The notes beneath the pieces were generated by a model, which saw only the letters and a program-made list of their open reading frames with translations, was not told the DNA's origin and searched no databases. Positions 8,101 through 15,788 of a stretch of 33,636 nucleotides of DNA are shown here, in pieces. Source of the stretch: Verrucomicrobia bacterium UBA1200 (lineage in GTDB: Bacteria > Verrucomicrobiota > Kiritimatiellia > RFP12 > UBA1067). The DNA lies in assembly GCA_002309765.1 (NCBI GenBank), contig DBXY01000027.1, positions 127 to 33,762 on the forward strand, read 5' to 3'. A program made the translations under genes and the position numbers. Numbering within the stretch: the stretch's first letter is position 1; each line of letters opens with the position of its first letter.

Positions 8101-8889
8101 ACCTTCGTGATGGGTACGAACGCCCCCAAGACACCGCGCGATGAGCAACCGGCCGCCGCCGTGACGGTTAAACCGTTCCAGATCGGGGCACGAGAGGTGA
8201 CAAACCGCGAATTCCGCCAGTTCGCCCCCAATCACGACAGCCGTTGCGAGTCACGCCACGGCTACCAGTTCGGCGTGACCGGGTATGACGTAAACGGCGA
8301 CGATCTTCCGGTGGTCCGCGTAAGCTGGGAAAAGGCCAACGCCTTCTGCAAATGGCTGTCGGAAAAAACCGGCCGCAAGGTAAGGTTGCCCACCGAGGCA
8401 GAGTGGGAATGGGCGGCCCGCGCCGGTTCCGCCAACCCCTTCTGGTGGGGCGATCGCAATGACGATTTTGCCGCGTACGCGAATCTTGCCGACATCTCGC
8501 TATCCGACTACTCCGGCAACCCATACGTTCAGGACTGCGCCAAAGCGCGTTACGGCAACCAAGACAATCTGTACGACAACTGGGTGCCGCAAGCGCACGG
8601 AATAAACGACGGGGCGTTTCTCGAAGAAAAGAGCGGCAAGTGGAAACCCAACCCCTGGGGGCTGTTCGATATGCACGGGAATGTTTGGGAGTGGACGCAA
8701 TCTAAGTACCGTCCATATCCCTATGTGGCGGATGACGGAAGAAACGCGCCGGACGGCGATGACCGTCGCGTGGTGCGCGGCGGATCGTGGTATTCGCGAC
8801 CCAAGCTGGCTACCGCCTCGTTCCGCAGGGCGTACCGCCCCTACGCGCCGGTTTACGATGTCGGCTTCAGGATTGTGGTGGAAGAGTAA
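5173..8889 (+). CDS. Secreted NPCBM / HzsA-like dihaem protein with C-terminal SUMF1-type domain
   Basis: A 1238-residue exported protein. The start ATG at 5173 gives a signal peptide (hydrophobic LPIRPFFAFVAAYAAFSVVC, cut near AFA-AE). Residues 25-165 resemble NPCBM carbohydrate-binding modules. Residues 170-245 are charged and helical. Residues 285-875 resemble the TolB-like and cytochrome part of hydrazine-synthase alpha relatives seen across PVC genomes. They carry two haem-c motifs, CAGCH at 717-721 and CVRCH at 766-770. Residues 967-1238 are an SUMF1/EgtB/PvdO-type domain (IPGGTFVMG, LPTEAEWEWAARAG, GLFDMHGNVWEWT, RVVRGGSWYS, VGFRIV). The paired cysteines of true formylglycine-generating enzymes near RGGSW are absent, so sulfatase activation is unlikely. 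Role unknown; the neighbours suggest work on glycans in the periplasm. Hydrazine synthesis itself is not implied. Confidence 0.8.
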   Translation: MLPIRPFFAFVAAYAAFSVVCAFAAETPVVRGAEKAVAISERLNGAEEIKLSVTVGPDTYDYDQAIWCAPVFILKNGQRIDATTIPLRGNRAGWGKVEVNRVSWGGSKTATVGGERFDRFISAHAPSYLVLPVPDGAVGFEARCGLTAPKGKGSCTFIVEAGEFSRQERMAGLAKRAAADLPAIKRLSAHRRSTNPQLAAEMDRADAQTAEIEKALAGLSGTQPDSAALEAAEKALDRLAGLKRTLMVDLNPAVAFDRLLFIRRKNGRQYLPCNWQSNSKLPKDGHDNELCLLDIRGKKSGDTEVIYKPEGGRPICDVELHWNADRLLFSGVAASNAWHVMELDLASRQVRQVTRDNAEDINHYDACYVPDGHIIFTCTALKYAVPCVWGDTPVANLFRCNADGSEMELLTNDQEHSWCPVVIPDGRVMYLRWEYTDLPHSNARILFTCNPDGTNQRALYGSNSFWPNSIFYARPIPGKPAQFVAVLSGHHGLRRQGQLGLFDVTKGTEEGDGAVQLLPGYGKTVDPIVRDQLYNGTWPMNLHPYPLDDTTFLVARRNQDERNFSIYLIDRFDNELCLLREDGHDLCEPVPLMKTPVPHSQPDRIERGSTSAQVYISNIYEGPGLKDIPPGTVKNLRLYTYTFGFHQEGGLYGSIGLDGPWDMRRTLGTVPVNPDGSAYFKVPANTPIAVQPLDAEGKSLQIMRSWFTARSGEYLSCAGCHEKQSFVARAPQVAANIKLEEIRPWRGPSRNFEFSREVQPVLDAFCVRCHNSPDPPASEMFGDRRWKPDLRGTSMITNWVTQMHGRVGKEFGGKFSAPYFNLVRFVRHPGIESDIHLFEPMEWHADTTELMMMLDKGHHGVVLTPEARDRLVTWIDFNTPYHGRWQTIVGDKALEREKLREERRASYLGVRENHETIDTPTPVLTAPENKGTPPPSNKPCVVDGWPFDPASKPAAPAPAIKLAEGVELPLVAIPGGTFVMGTNAPKTPRDEQPAAAVTVKPFQIGAREVTNREFRQFAPNHDSRCESRHGYQFGVTGYDVNGDDLPVVRVSWEKANAFCKWLSEKTGRKVRLPTEAEWEWAARAGSANPFWWGDRNDDFAAYANLADISLSDYSGNPYVQDCAKARYGNQDNLYDNWVPQAHGINDGAFLEEKSGKWKPNPWGLFDMHGNVWEWTQSKYRPYPYVADDGRNAPDGDDRRVVRGGSWYSRPKLATASFRRAYRPYAPVYDVGFRIVVEE

Positions 8890-8906
8890 CGCCTCCAGCC
8901 GTTACC

Positions 8907-11900
8907 CTACAGTTTGACACCGCCGCAAAAAAAGAACCGGTTCGGTTCCGTCGGGAGATTCGGGCGGACGCGGAAACGTACCGCCCCGTCTGCTTCACGC
9001 ACCGGACCGGAAACGTACTCAATGTTTTCTGGGCAAAAATTTTCAATTTCACCGCCCGAACCCAGAATGGAAAAAATCTTGCTAACGTAGTCCATTTGCG
9101 CCAAATCGCCCACTGGCAAACGGTCCACCTTGAGAGTTACGTCAACCACGCCATCGGAGAATTCCGCCTTGACGATTTTCACCTCCGACCGCTGCAACGC
9201 ATCAAGAGTATCGTCCGAAACCAGCCCGTCAAGGTCCAGCGCCGACGAAACCCGTATCGTCCTGGCCGACAAATAACTTGTGCCGTCCAGAACCTCCGGA
9301 TGGCGTTTCGCCCACTCGGCAAAAGCTCCATAATCCCCGCCCTTGAGGATAAGCGTGTAACCTGCGGCGTTTATTCTGAAAACCAAATGTTCCGGCGGTT
9401 CACAGGTCGCATCGTGAAGAAGCGTTACCACCTCACCATAAGCGTGGTCAAGCGCACTGTTTACGGAATCATACGCCACCTCGCCGACTGCCGCCACTTT
9501 GGCTTTGTAAACCGAGCCTTTTATTGCGGACATTTTTACGTTACCCCGGTAAAGCAGCGAAGTTTGGTTGTCGGTTGCGGCGTAAATGCCGCTGTGCAGG
9601 TGAATAGTACCGCCGTCCTGCAACAAATCGTAAAGGACTCCGCGCTTTGCGGAATCTATCGTAATCCGAACATCGTAAGTTTTGTCAATCTCGGCAACGA
9701 ACTGGGTGTTGGTATGCCAAGCCCCGTTGTCAAGCAGGACAAATCGGCAAACACCTCCTTTATCCGACACAATCGCGACCGCCGCTTTCGAGGTCGCCAT
9801 CACCTCGTCGAACCGGGTTCCGATCGGGCCGGCGAAGCAAACACGATGGTCGATCACGTAGCAATCCCCGTCCGGCTTCGGAGGAGCAAAAGCCACGCCG
9901 CCGGCTTGGGCGGAAATGCCGATCGCCGGTTCGCCACTCAAAGAAGTTTCCGACGCTTCACCGTCTTGATACGTCCAAAGCGGTGCCGACGTTCCCCGCA
10001 AGGTATGGATATTTTCGTCAATCCACCCGTCATATTTTAACCCGAAAACCTTGCCTTGCTCATCCTTCGCCATAACCGACTGCTGTCCAGTAACCGGATC
10101 TTCAGCCTTTAACTCCGCGCAAAACGTATAGGGAACCGCCGGGGTCAACCCGTCGAAAGCAACATTACGGGTGCAGTTGGTGTCAACAACGGACGTTTTC
10201 TTGCCAACCAAGCCTCGCGCGGAGTCATACGCGGTTATTTCCAATTCCGCGGATTGGGAATACGGCAAGGTTAGATTGTCAATCGTTACCGTAAGGTTCG
10301 CCACGCGCCAATCCACGCCCGCCTCAACCGACAATGCCAGATCGGCACCCGGCTTCACAATCCGATCGGACAAGGTTTTCCAATCGTAATGTTTCAACGC
10401 GCCGTTGACCACCGTTGAGAAAGGAATGTTAGAGCTGGAATTGACTGAAGTCTCCCATGACTCCGGCGGGTTGACCTGCGTAACCGACGACACCAAATCA
10501 CGCCGCACCGCGCAGGCATGAACCGCCGAAATGCACACCCGACCTTTTGCCACCACCTCCGGGATTTGCCCGTAACGCGCCTTCAAAGTTTTCGCCAATG
10601 CCAATATCTCGCCCGCCTGTTCGCCGATTAGGGAACGCCCCAACATATAGAGAAATATCGCGACCTCCTCTTCCGGCACCGCCGTGGAATAAAAGGTGTG
10701 CTTTTTCCCGCCGATTTCTCCGGTACCGATCAAATCGGCAACCGTCACGGGCCGTCCTTTCGCCAGCCACGACTCGACAAGCGAAGCGCGATCCGAACGC
10801 GACCCGTCGCCAATGACAATAACCGGGGCCCCGGAGGGGGATGAAGGCACAAAGGTAACGGTCGGCACGGAGAGCCCGTTGGGCCATGTAAAGGTCTCCT
10901 TTACCGTCTCATACCCGTTGCCGGTTGAACGAGAGACTTCGGCTTGGACTACCGCTACCGTATCTGGATCCGCGATTCCCGCGATTTGGCAAACCTCCGC
11001 CGGCGTAATCGATTTCTTTCGTCCCGCCACTGCCGCTTTCAGTTCATCTCGCATCAAATCGTAAACCGTCCGCTCTCCCGGAAGATTCAACACGCTCCCG
11101 CCGCTGCACACCTCATGAGCGGTTCCGGAAAGCCCGGTATCGACCGAATTCAGATTGAAACCGTTATCCAGCGCGCGATACCCGGCGAGATCGTGTTTCA
11201 ACTCCGACGGATCGTTGTTAAGCCAGCGCAACAGCCATTCGACTGACGAGGTGCGCGTGGATTCCTTCCAACCGTGCGAACCGTCAACATCGGTCATGCT
11301 GTACCGATCTGCAATCCCGCACTTCTGCGCTACACCCGACACAAGCGAGTAAGTCCGCTGCGCCCCGGCGAAAGGAAAGAAATCGCCGTGGCAGAACATA
11401 AAGCGAATCGGCATCGGTGCCTGCAAAAACGCGAACGAGGCATGGTTCACCCCCAACGCCAACTGACCGAAAAAGTTTTGCTCCGCGTCCTGCGGACCAA
11501 TCGATTCGCAAACGTCACGGATGGCGGAGATGTAGCAAGACGGGCAAGCCGTCTTCAAGCGCGGCTCGACCGCCATCAACAGCGAAGTCATCGTTCCGCC
11601 GCCGCTGTTTCCCATGCACCCGATACGGCTGGCGTCAATATCTTGCCGCGTCTCCAGATAGTCAATGACGCGCATCCCGTCCCAAATGCGGAAACGCGCC
11701 ATGCTGCCGCCCAGCAACGCCGCCAACGCACCCACGCGGTTGTGCCCAGCGCAAGAACCGTCCTTCGGCGAGGTCTGGTAACGCTCCCCCTGATCATACG
11801 GATCGTAAATCAGACAGGCGAGACCAGCCTTTGCCGCCAACACGCATCCGCGCTGGTAGGCATCCGATCCCTTGCCGTTTGAAGAGTGGCCGCACGGGAG

Positions 11901-12314
11901 TATCGCAACGGGATACGGCGGCTGGAACGCTTCGCTGTCCGGCAGAAATAGATTTGCCGTAACGTGTACCCCAGGCCAACTCTCGAACAGCACCTTCTCG
12001 ACCTTGTAGCCGTCCCGCGCCACGGTTGCCGTAGTTTGGGCATTTAAGGCGCATCGCGTTTCCGGGAATCCGCCCACCGCCTTTATCATCGCCTGGCGAA
12101 GTTCGCCGCCTCGCGCCTTGAGCGCGCCAATGTCCCCGATGGCCGACCACGCATCGTCACAAGCGGTATCGGCGGCCTTGAGTTCCGCCAACATTACAGA
12201 GTAGGACGAAAGGTTCGCCGAACTGGGGAGGACGTTTGAAGTCAAATCGTCCGTCACGGAAGCCAAAACGGGAATGGCTAAAATAATCGGAACAATCAAT
12301 CTGGTCATAGGCAT
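8907..12314 (-). CDS. Secreted tandem alpha/beta-hydrolase (acetyl-xylan-esterase-like) with lectin-like C-terminus
   Basis: About 1135 residues. An N-terminal hydrophobic segment (MTRLIVPIILAIPVLA) directs export. The first hydrolase domain (about 110-390) has the nucleophile elbow GNSGGG with Ser near residue 237, an HGD segment, and GSHGW with a plausible catalytic His near 347. It resembles acetyl-xylan-esterase / prolyl-oligopeptidase-like esterases of glycan loci. A second hydrolase-like half (about 460-620) contains VIGDGS but has ISAVHACA where the elbow should be, so it is probably inactive. The C-terminal 400 residues look like beta-sandwich, LamG/concanavalin-like material and end in RFFFCGGVKL. 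The start is uncertain: ATG codons at 12314 and 12308 both lack a clear SD. It lies 45 nt after the DUF2341-LamG gene and is probably cotranscribed. It ends 17 nt from the convergent fusion gene. Confidence 0.75.
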   Translation of the reverse strand: MPMTRLIVPIILAIPVLASVTDDLTSNVLPSSANLSSYSVMLAELKAADTACDDAWSAIGDIGALKARGGELRQAMIKAVGGFPETRCALNAQTTATVARDGYKVEKVLFESWPGVHVTANLFLPDSEAFQPPYPVAILPCGHSSNGKGSDAYQRGCVLAAKAGLACLIYDPYDQGERYQTSPKDGSCAGHNRVGALAALLGGSMARFRIWDGMRVIDYLETRQDIDASRIGCMGNSGGGTMTSLLMAVEPRLKTACPSCYISAIRDVCESIGPQDAEQNFFGQLALGVNHASFAFLQAPMPIRFMFCHGDFFPFAGAQRTYSLVSGVAQKCGIADRYSMTDVDGSHGWKESTRTSSVEWLLRWLNNDPSELKHDLAGYRALDNGFNLNSVDTGLSGTAHEVCSGGSVLNLPGERTVYDLMRDELKAAVAGRKKSITPAEVCQIAGIADPDTVAVVQAEVSRSTGNGYETVKETFTWPNGLSVPTVTFVPSSPSGAPVIVIGDGSRSDRASLVESWLAKGRPVTVADLIGTGEIGGKKHTFYSTAVPEEEVAIFLYMLGRSLIGEQAGEILALAKTLKARYGQIPEVVAKGRVCISAVHACAVRRDLVSSVTQVNPPESWETSVNSSSNIPFSTVVNGALKHYDWKTLSDRIVKPGADLALSVEAGVDWRVANLTVTIDNLTLPYSQSAELEITAYDSARGLVGKKTSVVDTNCTRNVAFDGLTPAVPYTFCAELKAEDPVTGQQSVMAKDEQGKVFGLKYDGWIDENIHTLRGTSAPLWTYQDGEASETSLSGEPAIGISAQAGGVAFAPPKPDGDCYVIDHRVCFAGPIGTRFDEVMATSKAAVAIVSDKGGVCRFVLLDNGAWHTNTQFVAEIDKTYDVRITIDSAKRGVLYDLLQDGGTIHLHSGIYAATDNQTSLLYRGNVKMSAIKGSVYKAKVAAVGEVAYDSVNSALDHAYGEVVTLLHDATCEPPEHLVFRINAAGYTLILKGGDYGAFAEWAKRHPEVLDGTSYLSARTIRVSSALDLDGLVSDDTLDALQRSEVKIVKAEFSDGVVDVTLKVDRLPVGDLAQMDYVSKIFSILGSGGEIENFCPENIEYVSGPVREADGAVRFRVRPNLPTEPNRFFFCGGVKL

Positions 12315-12359
12315 TACCAAATACCGTCCATTCCACTAATCAATCACATCGGAAAACCG

Positions 12360-15300
12360 TTACCGCACGAGTATAAGCGTACCGCTGGAAACGAAGATTC
12401 CGTTATCACGGACTATTATGCCATGGTCAAGAGCGGTCTCCTCGTCCAGCTGGAAGGTAAGCGTGGACAAGTTTTCCGGCACCGCGTCCCAAGCGACAAG
12501 CTGTTCCCAAAACTTGAACTTCCGTCCCTTGGCATTAATGGTGATGGTCGCGTCGTCCGCGAAGGTCACATGGCGCGTCACGCCGCTCTCTGCGAAGGTG
12601 CAGGAGGTTGACCAAGGCTCGGTATGACCGGAGAGATCGAGTATCGATCCGTTTTGCATCACGCATTCATGCCAGCGCTCGGCCGGCGTGAAGCTGCCAT
12701 AAACATTCACCGGATGGGTGCCGGTCATTTCATCGCGACCGCCCGTATAGCTACTGATATAGTCGCTAACGTCCACCGACGCATAGGTGCGCAGCGGCGT
12801 GTCAAGCAACTCCAACGTGACGCCTTTAGCGTCAACCGTCATGGTACGGCCCGAAATGCCGAACTGCAGCCAACCGAACCCGCCGCCGTCAGCGACGATC
12901 CGTCCGCCACCGTTCGCCGTGAGTTTAGACATCCTTATCGTCTGGTTGGAGGCAATGTTGATCGACAGCGTGTACCCGTCCAAGTCAAGCGACACCGGCG
13001 TACCGGTCAATCCGGCCAACGAGGCCTGTCGCGTGCCGCCCATCACCGAATCCGCCGTCAACTTGACGTTCTTCAGCGCAGACCCCTCGTCGTCATGCAA
13101 ACGCGAAGAGATGAGCGACCCGCCGTCGAGCTGGAAGAGTGGACCATTGTGATTCTTCGACCCGAACAGGTCGAATGTCGCATTCTTGGCGACCGTCACC
13201 GTGTTGAAAACCCCGTAATAGGAGCAATCGCCTGTCGTGGCGAAGGTACCGGTCTGAATGTCGTTCCCGCCGTAGTAGGCTTGGGAGGGCTTGGAAGCGA
13301 GGAATGTCCCCGCGCCCGTTTTCACCACCTTAACATTGCCCACGATGGTGACAGTCGTGTTCGTGACCGCCGTCTCCGCAGGCACATCGATGGTCAGTTT
13401 ACCCGGTGCGGAATCAGACGGATCGGTGTCGAACCACTTCTTCCGCAGATAGCGCGTCACCACCAGCCGCTCCTCGTCGGAGAGTTCCGTATCGAAAGCA
13501 ATCATTTCCGAAAGCTGTCTACCGCCGTCGCGGTTTTCAATCTTCCGATCCTTCGTCAGCGAGTCGGACGAGCAGTTCTGCGACGTGACGATCGAGATGA
13601 TTTGGAAATCGTTGTCCGGAACGTAGTCGGATTGCCACTCAACCGGGTTTTCCCCGTTCCAGACCGAGGCGAACTTGGCATGGTCCGGATGACCATACTG
13701 CCCGTTCAAGCCGCGGTGGAAGTGATAGGTGCCGTTTCCGTTGTTGTAGTCGCCCAGCAGGAACGCATTGGACGAGTTCGCGATCTTGGTGACGAGGAAG
13801 ACCGTCCGAATGTTCGTGAAACGGGTGTAGCGCATATCCTTCCCGCTGCCGACATCGCCAAAGTCCACCGTAGGCCGGCCGTTCGCCATCTCGCCGAGCG
13901 TCGGACCGTTGGATTCCTGCGTCGTGGCGTTGTAGTACGAGACCGCAAGCGGCAACGCGATGTAGCGACAACTCTTCGAGAGCCAAGAGAAGAGCGTCCC
14001 GTCCGGATTGTAGCTAAGCGTGGTCGGTTCCGCCGCGTCGAACCAGAGGATGGCGTCGGTCAAAACAGACTCCGGCACGTTTCCCGGCGATGTGATGGTG
14101 CCGGGGCCGTCCAATGTCGAGATGATGAGCGTGTGCCCGTTCAGATCAAGCCGCCCGGCGTACCAGACATTCGGCAACCCCCGCCAATCGCAATCCGCCG
14201 CAAGGGTACAGTCGCCGACCGAGACCGACCGGCACGTCAACGTCTGGCCGGCGGGCACCTGAATATCCACCGTCCCGGAGAGGTAAACAACGGTGTCGGC
14301 GGTCGGCAGCGCGTTCGCCACGATGTTGCCGGACCCGTTGACACACTCCCAGTTTTCGGGGTTCGTGACCGACCTGTCACCTGCCGTACCGGTCCAGGTC
14401 GCGGCAACAATCGCCGAGAGATCCACCGAGGTCAAGAAGGTGGTCGGGCTGGTCATGGTGTCGTAGTCGGCTTTGATACGGTCAGCGGAGTAGATGCCGT
14501 CATAAAGTCGGATTTCATCATACTTGCCGTACCATCCGCAAGCCCGCACCCCCAGGTTGCCGATCATGCACCCCTCAGTAGAAGCGGAGTTTATCGGCAA
14601 CGTCCCGGAAGCGAGACTCGCCCCGTTAACATACACCGTGACCGTAGTCCCGTCGTAAATCACGGTGAGATAGATCCAATTCTGCGACATATCCTCCACT
14701 GTGTACGGGCCGAGTTTAGTATCCGAGTTGTTTCCGGCTCGGATCGCATTGATAATCGTCGAAGAATTGCTTGAGCACTCGATCTCCCAACCCTTGCCCG
14801 CGCCACTTGAAGTGCCGGGACGCTGGGCGATGAAACGCGGAAAGACATCCGATTTATCGGTCTGCCGCCACCAGCCGCTCACGGAAAATCGAGAGGGATC
14901 GGTAACCTTGGAGGAGTAATCAGGCACCTTCAAACCGTTGTGGGTTCCCTTATTCGTCTGGTTAAAACGGGCTTTGCCCACCACACCGTCCGTCACCGTC
15001 ATCTGCGAGATGTCACCTTTTTTCCCGGACAGCACTCCCGCTGTCGGAACCGCGTTGAAACCGTTACCGGTCGCGTCCGGCTCGTTCTCGCTTCCGCTGG
15101 CGCTTCCCATGTGCCACACGCCGACGAATCCGTCCCACACCGAATCCGTCGTGACATGTTCCCCGCGCGCCTCACCCCAGTGCATGATGACATAACTGTA
15201 GGTTGACGCCACCTCAGGAATCTTCACCCAGACCAGCGACTCGCCCGTCGTATCCCATGTGTCAATCTGATGCGGGATCACATTCCCTTCGGCATCCGAA

Positions 15301-15509
15301 AACCAGATGTCCGAACCGTCTTGGGCCGCATAGTCGGTGTAGTTGAACCCTTCCACGCCCTCAGGCAGTTTCACCAGCGCCTGAAAGTCCGTCAAGGTTG
15401 TTGTTCCTTTGTACCCCTGACACATCAACGCCACCTGTTTCGCCCCGTCCGCAAAAGTCAGACTCGCGGCCATCATAGCCAATCCCGCAACAAAACTTAC
15501 CAAACGCAT
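12360..15509 (-). CDS. Secreted DUF2341 / LamG protein with autotransporter-type repeat
   Basis: A 1049-residue protein. The ATG at 15509 follows AAGGAGA by 6-7 nt and starts a clear signal peptide (MRLVSFVAGLAMMAASLTFADG); a longer upstream frame is rejected because it would put the signal in the middle. Residues 30-115 match DUF2341 (QALVKLPEG, GSDIWFSD, VWVKIPEV). Residues about 125-315 form a LamG/concanavalin-like fold (GVWHMG, ENEPDATGNGFN, YDEIRLYDG). A second lectin-like region (ILWFDAAEP, LSDEERLVVTRYLRKKWF) follows. GNVKVVKTGAGTF, near the centre of the C-terminal half, is a passenger-associated transport (PATR) type repeat, followed by beta-helix-like sequence. No autotransporter barrel is visible. 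It is probably a surface or secreted glycan-binding protein. It has its own strong promoter-like block. Confidence 0.75.
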   Translation of the reverse strand: MRLVSFVAGLAMMAASLTFADGAKQVALMCQGYKGTTTLTDFQALVKLPEGVEGFNYTDYAAQDGSDIWFSDAEGNVIPHQIDTWDTTGESLVWVKIPEVASTYSYVIMHWGEARGEHVTTDSVWDGFVGVWHMGSASGSENEPDATGNGFNAVPTAGVLSGKKGDISQMTVTDGVVGKARFNQTNKGTHNGLKVPDYSSKVTDPSRFSVSGWWRQTDKSDVFPRFIAQRPGTSSGAGKGWEIECSSNSSTIINAIRAGNNSDTKLGPYTVEDMSQNWIYLTVIYDGTTVTVYVNGASLASGTLPINSASTEGCMIGNLGVRACGWYGKYDEIRLYDGIYSADRIKADYDTMTSPTTFLTSVDLSAIVAATWTGTAGDRSVTNPENWECVNGSGNIVANALPTADTVVYLSGTVDIQVPAGQTLTCRSVSVGDCTLAADCDWRGLPNVWYAGRLDLNGHTLIISTLDGPGTITSPGNVPESVLTDAILWFDAAEPTTLSYNPDGTLFSWLSKSCRYIALPLAVSYYNATTQESNGPTLGEMANGRPTVDFGDVGSGKDMRYTRFTNIRTVFLVTKIANSSNAFLLGDYNNGNGTYHFHRGLNGQYGHPDHAKFASVWNGENPVEWQSDYVPDNDFQIISIVTSQNCSSDSLTKDRKIENRDGGRQLSEMIAFDTELSDEERLVVTRYLRKKWFDTDPSDSAPGKLTIDVPAETAVTNTTVTIVGNVKVVKTGAGTFLASKPSQAYYGGNDIQTGTFATTGDCSYYGVFNTVTVAKNATFDLFGSKNHNGPLFQLDGGSLISSRLHDDEGSALKNVKLTADSVMGGTRQASLAGLTGTPVSLDLDGYTLSINIASNQTIRMSKLTANGGGRIVADGGGFGWLQFGISGRTMTVDAKGVTLELLDTPLRTYASVDVSDYISSYTGGRDEMTGTHPVNVYGSFTPAERWHECVMQNGSILDLSGHTEPWSTSCTFAESGVTRHVTFADDATITINAKGRKFKFWEQLVAWDAVPENLSTLTFQLDEETALDHGIIVRDNGIFVSSGTLILVR

Positions 15510-15569
15510 AACAGTCTCCTTATCAAACACGAAAGGCACAAAACACCCTTTAACTTTTAACAAGTTTAC

Positions 15570-15596
15570 ATTATACTCCCATCCCCCATTTGTCAA
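15570..15596 (-). promoter_or_regulatory. Promoter-like block before the DUF2341-LamG gene
   Basis: On the minus strand a perfect TTGACA (15596-15591) and a perfect TATAAT (15575-15570) are separated by 15 nt, shorter than usual. The flanks CGC-TTGACA-AA, TGGGG and GAG-TATAAT are shared with the block before the InlB-repeat gene (30404-30434). Confidence 0.6.
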
Positions 15597-15673
15597 GCGA
15601 AAACCGGATATTTTTTGCTTCGCGAGACGTGAGAAAACTGTCCCCTTGCCTATAACTTGCAGTCAAACCACTA

Positions 15674-15708
15674 GACTTCGGACTTCAGACATCAGACTTC
15701 CGGACTCC
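15674..15708. repeat. Degenerate heptamer tandem repeat
   Basis: Five 7-bp units in a row: GACTTCG, GACTTCA, GACATCA, GACTTCC, GGACTCC. The tract lies between the GH95-like gene and the DUF2341-LamG gene, with no coding potential. It has the same unit length as the tracts at 5003 and 18134. Confidence 0.8.
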
Positions 15709-15729
15709 ACTTCCCAACCCTCAACTGCC

Positions 15730-15784
15730 CCCGCCGCCCCACGTTATCCTCATTTATATTCCCGTGCGAAGCGTGGGCGGCGGG
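15730..15784. repeat. Long inverted repeat after the GH95-like gene
   Basis: CCCGCCGCCCCACG (15730-15743) is complementary to CGTGGGCGGCGGG (15772-15784) over 13 pairs with one bulged C. A 28-nt AT-rich loop lies between. It begins 4 nt after the stop codon of the GH95-like gene on the minus strand. No U-run follows, so it could stabilise the transcript end, act with Rho, or be a dispersed palindromic element. Confidence 0.75.
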
Positions 15785-15788
15785 CTAA

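Noticed and set aside
7990..8889. C-terminal domain of the fusion as a working formylglycine-generating enzyme
   Set aside because: The cysteine pair expected near the RGGSW stretch is absent, and no sulfatase gene is in the window.
12624..14774. Open frame of 716 codons on the plus strand
   Set aside because: It is antisense to the DUF2341-LamG gene, has an arginine-rich composition typical of a shadow frame in GC-rich DNA, and shows no domain or ribosome site.
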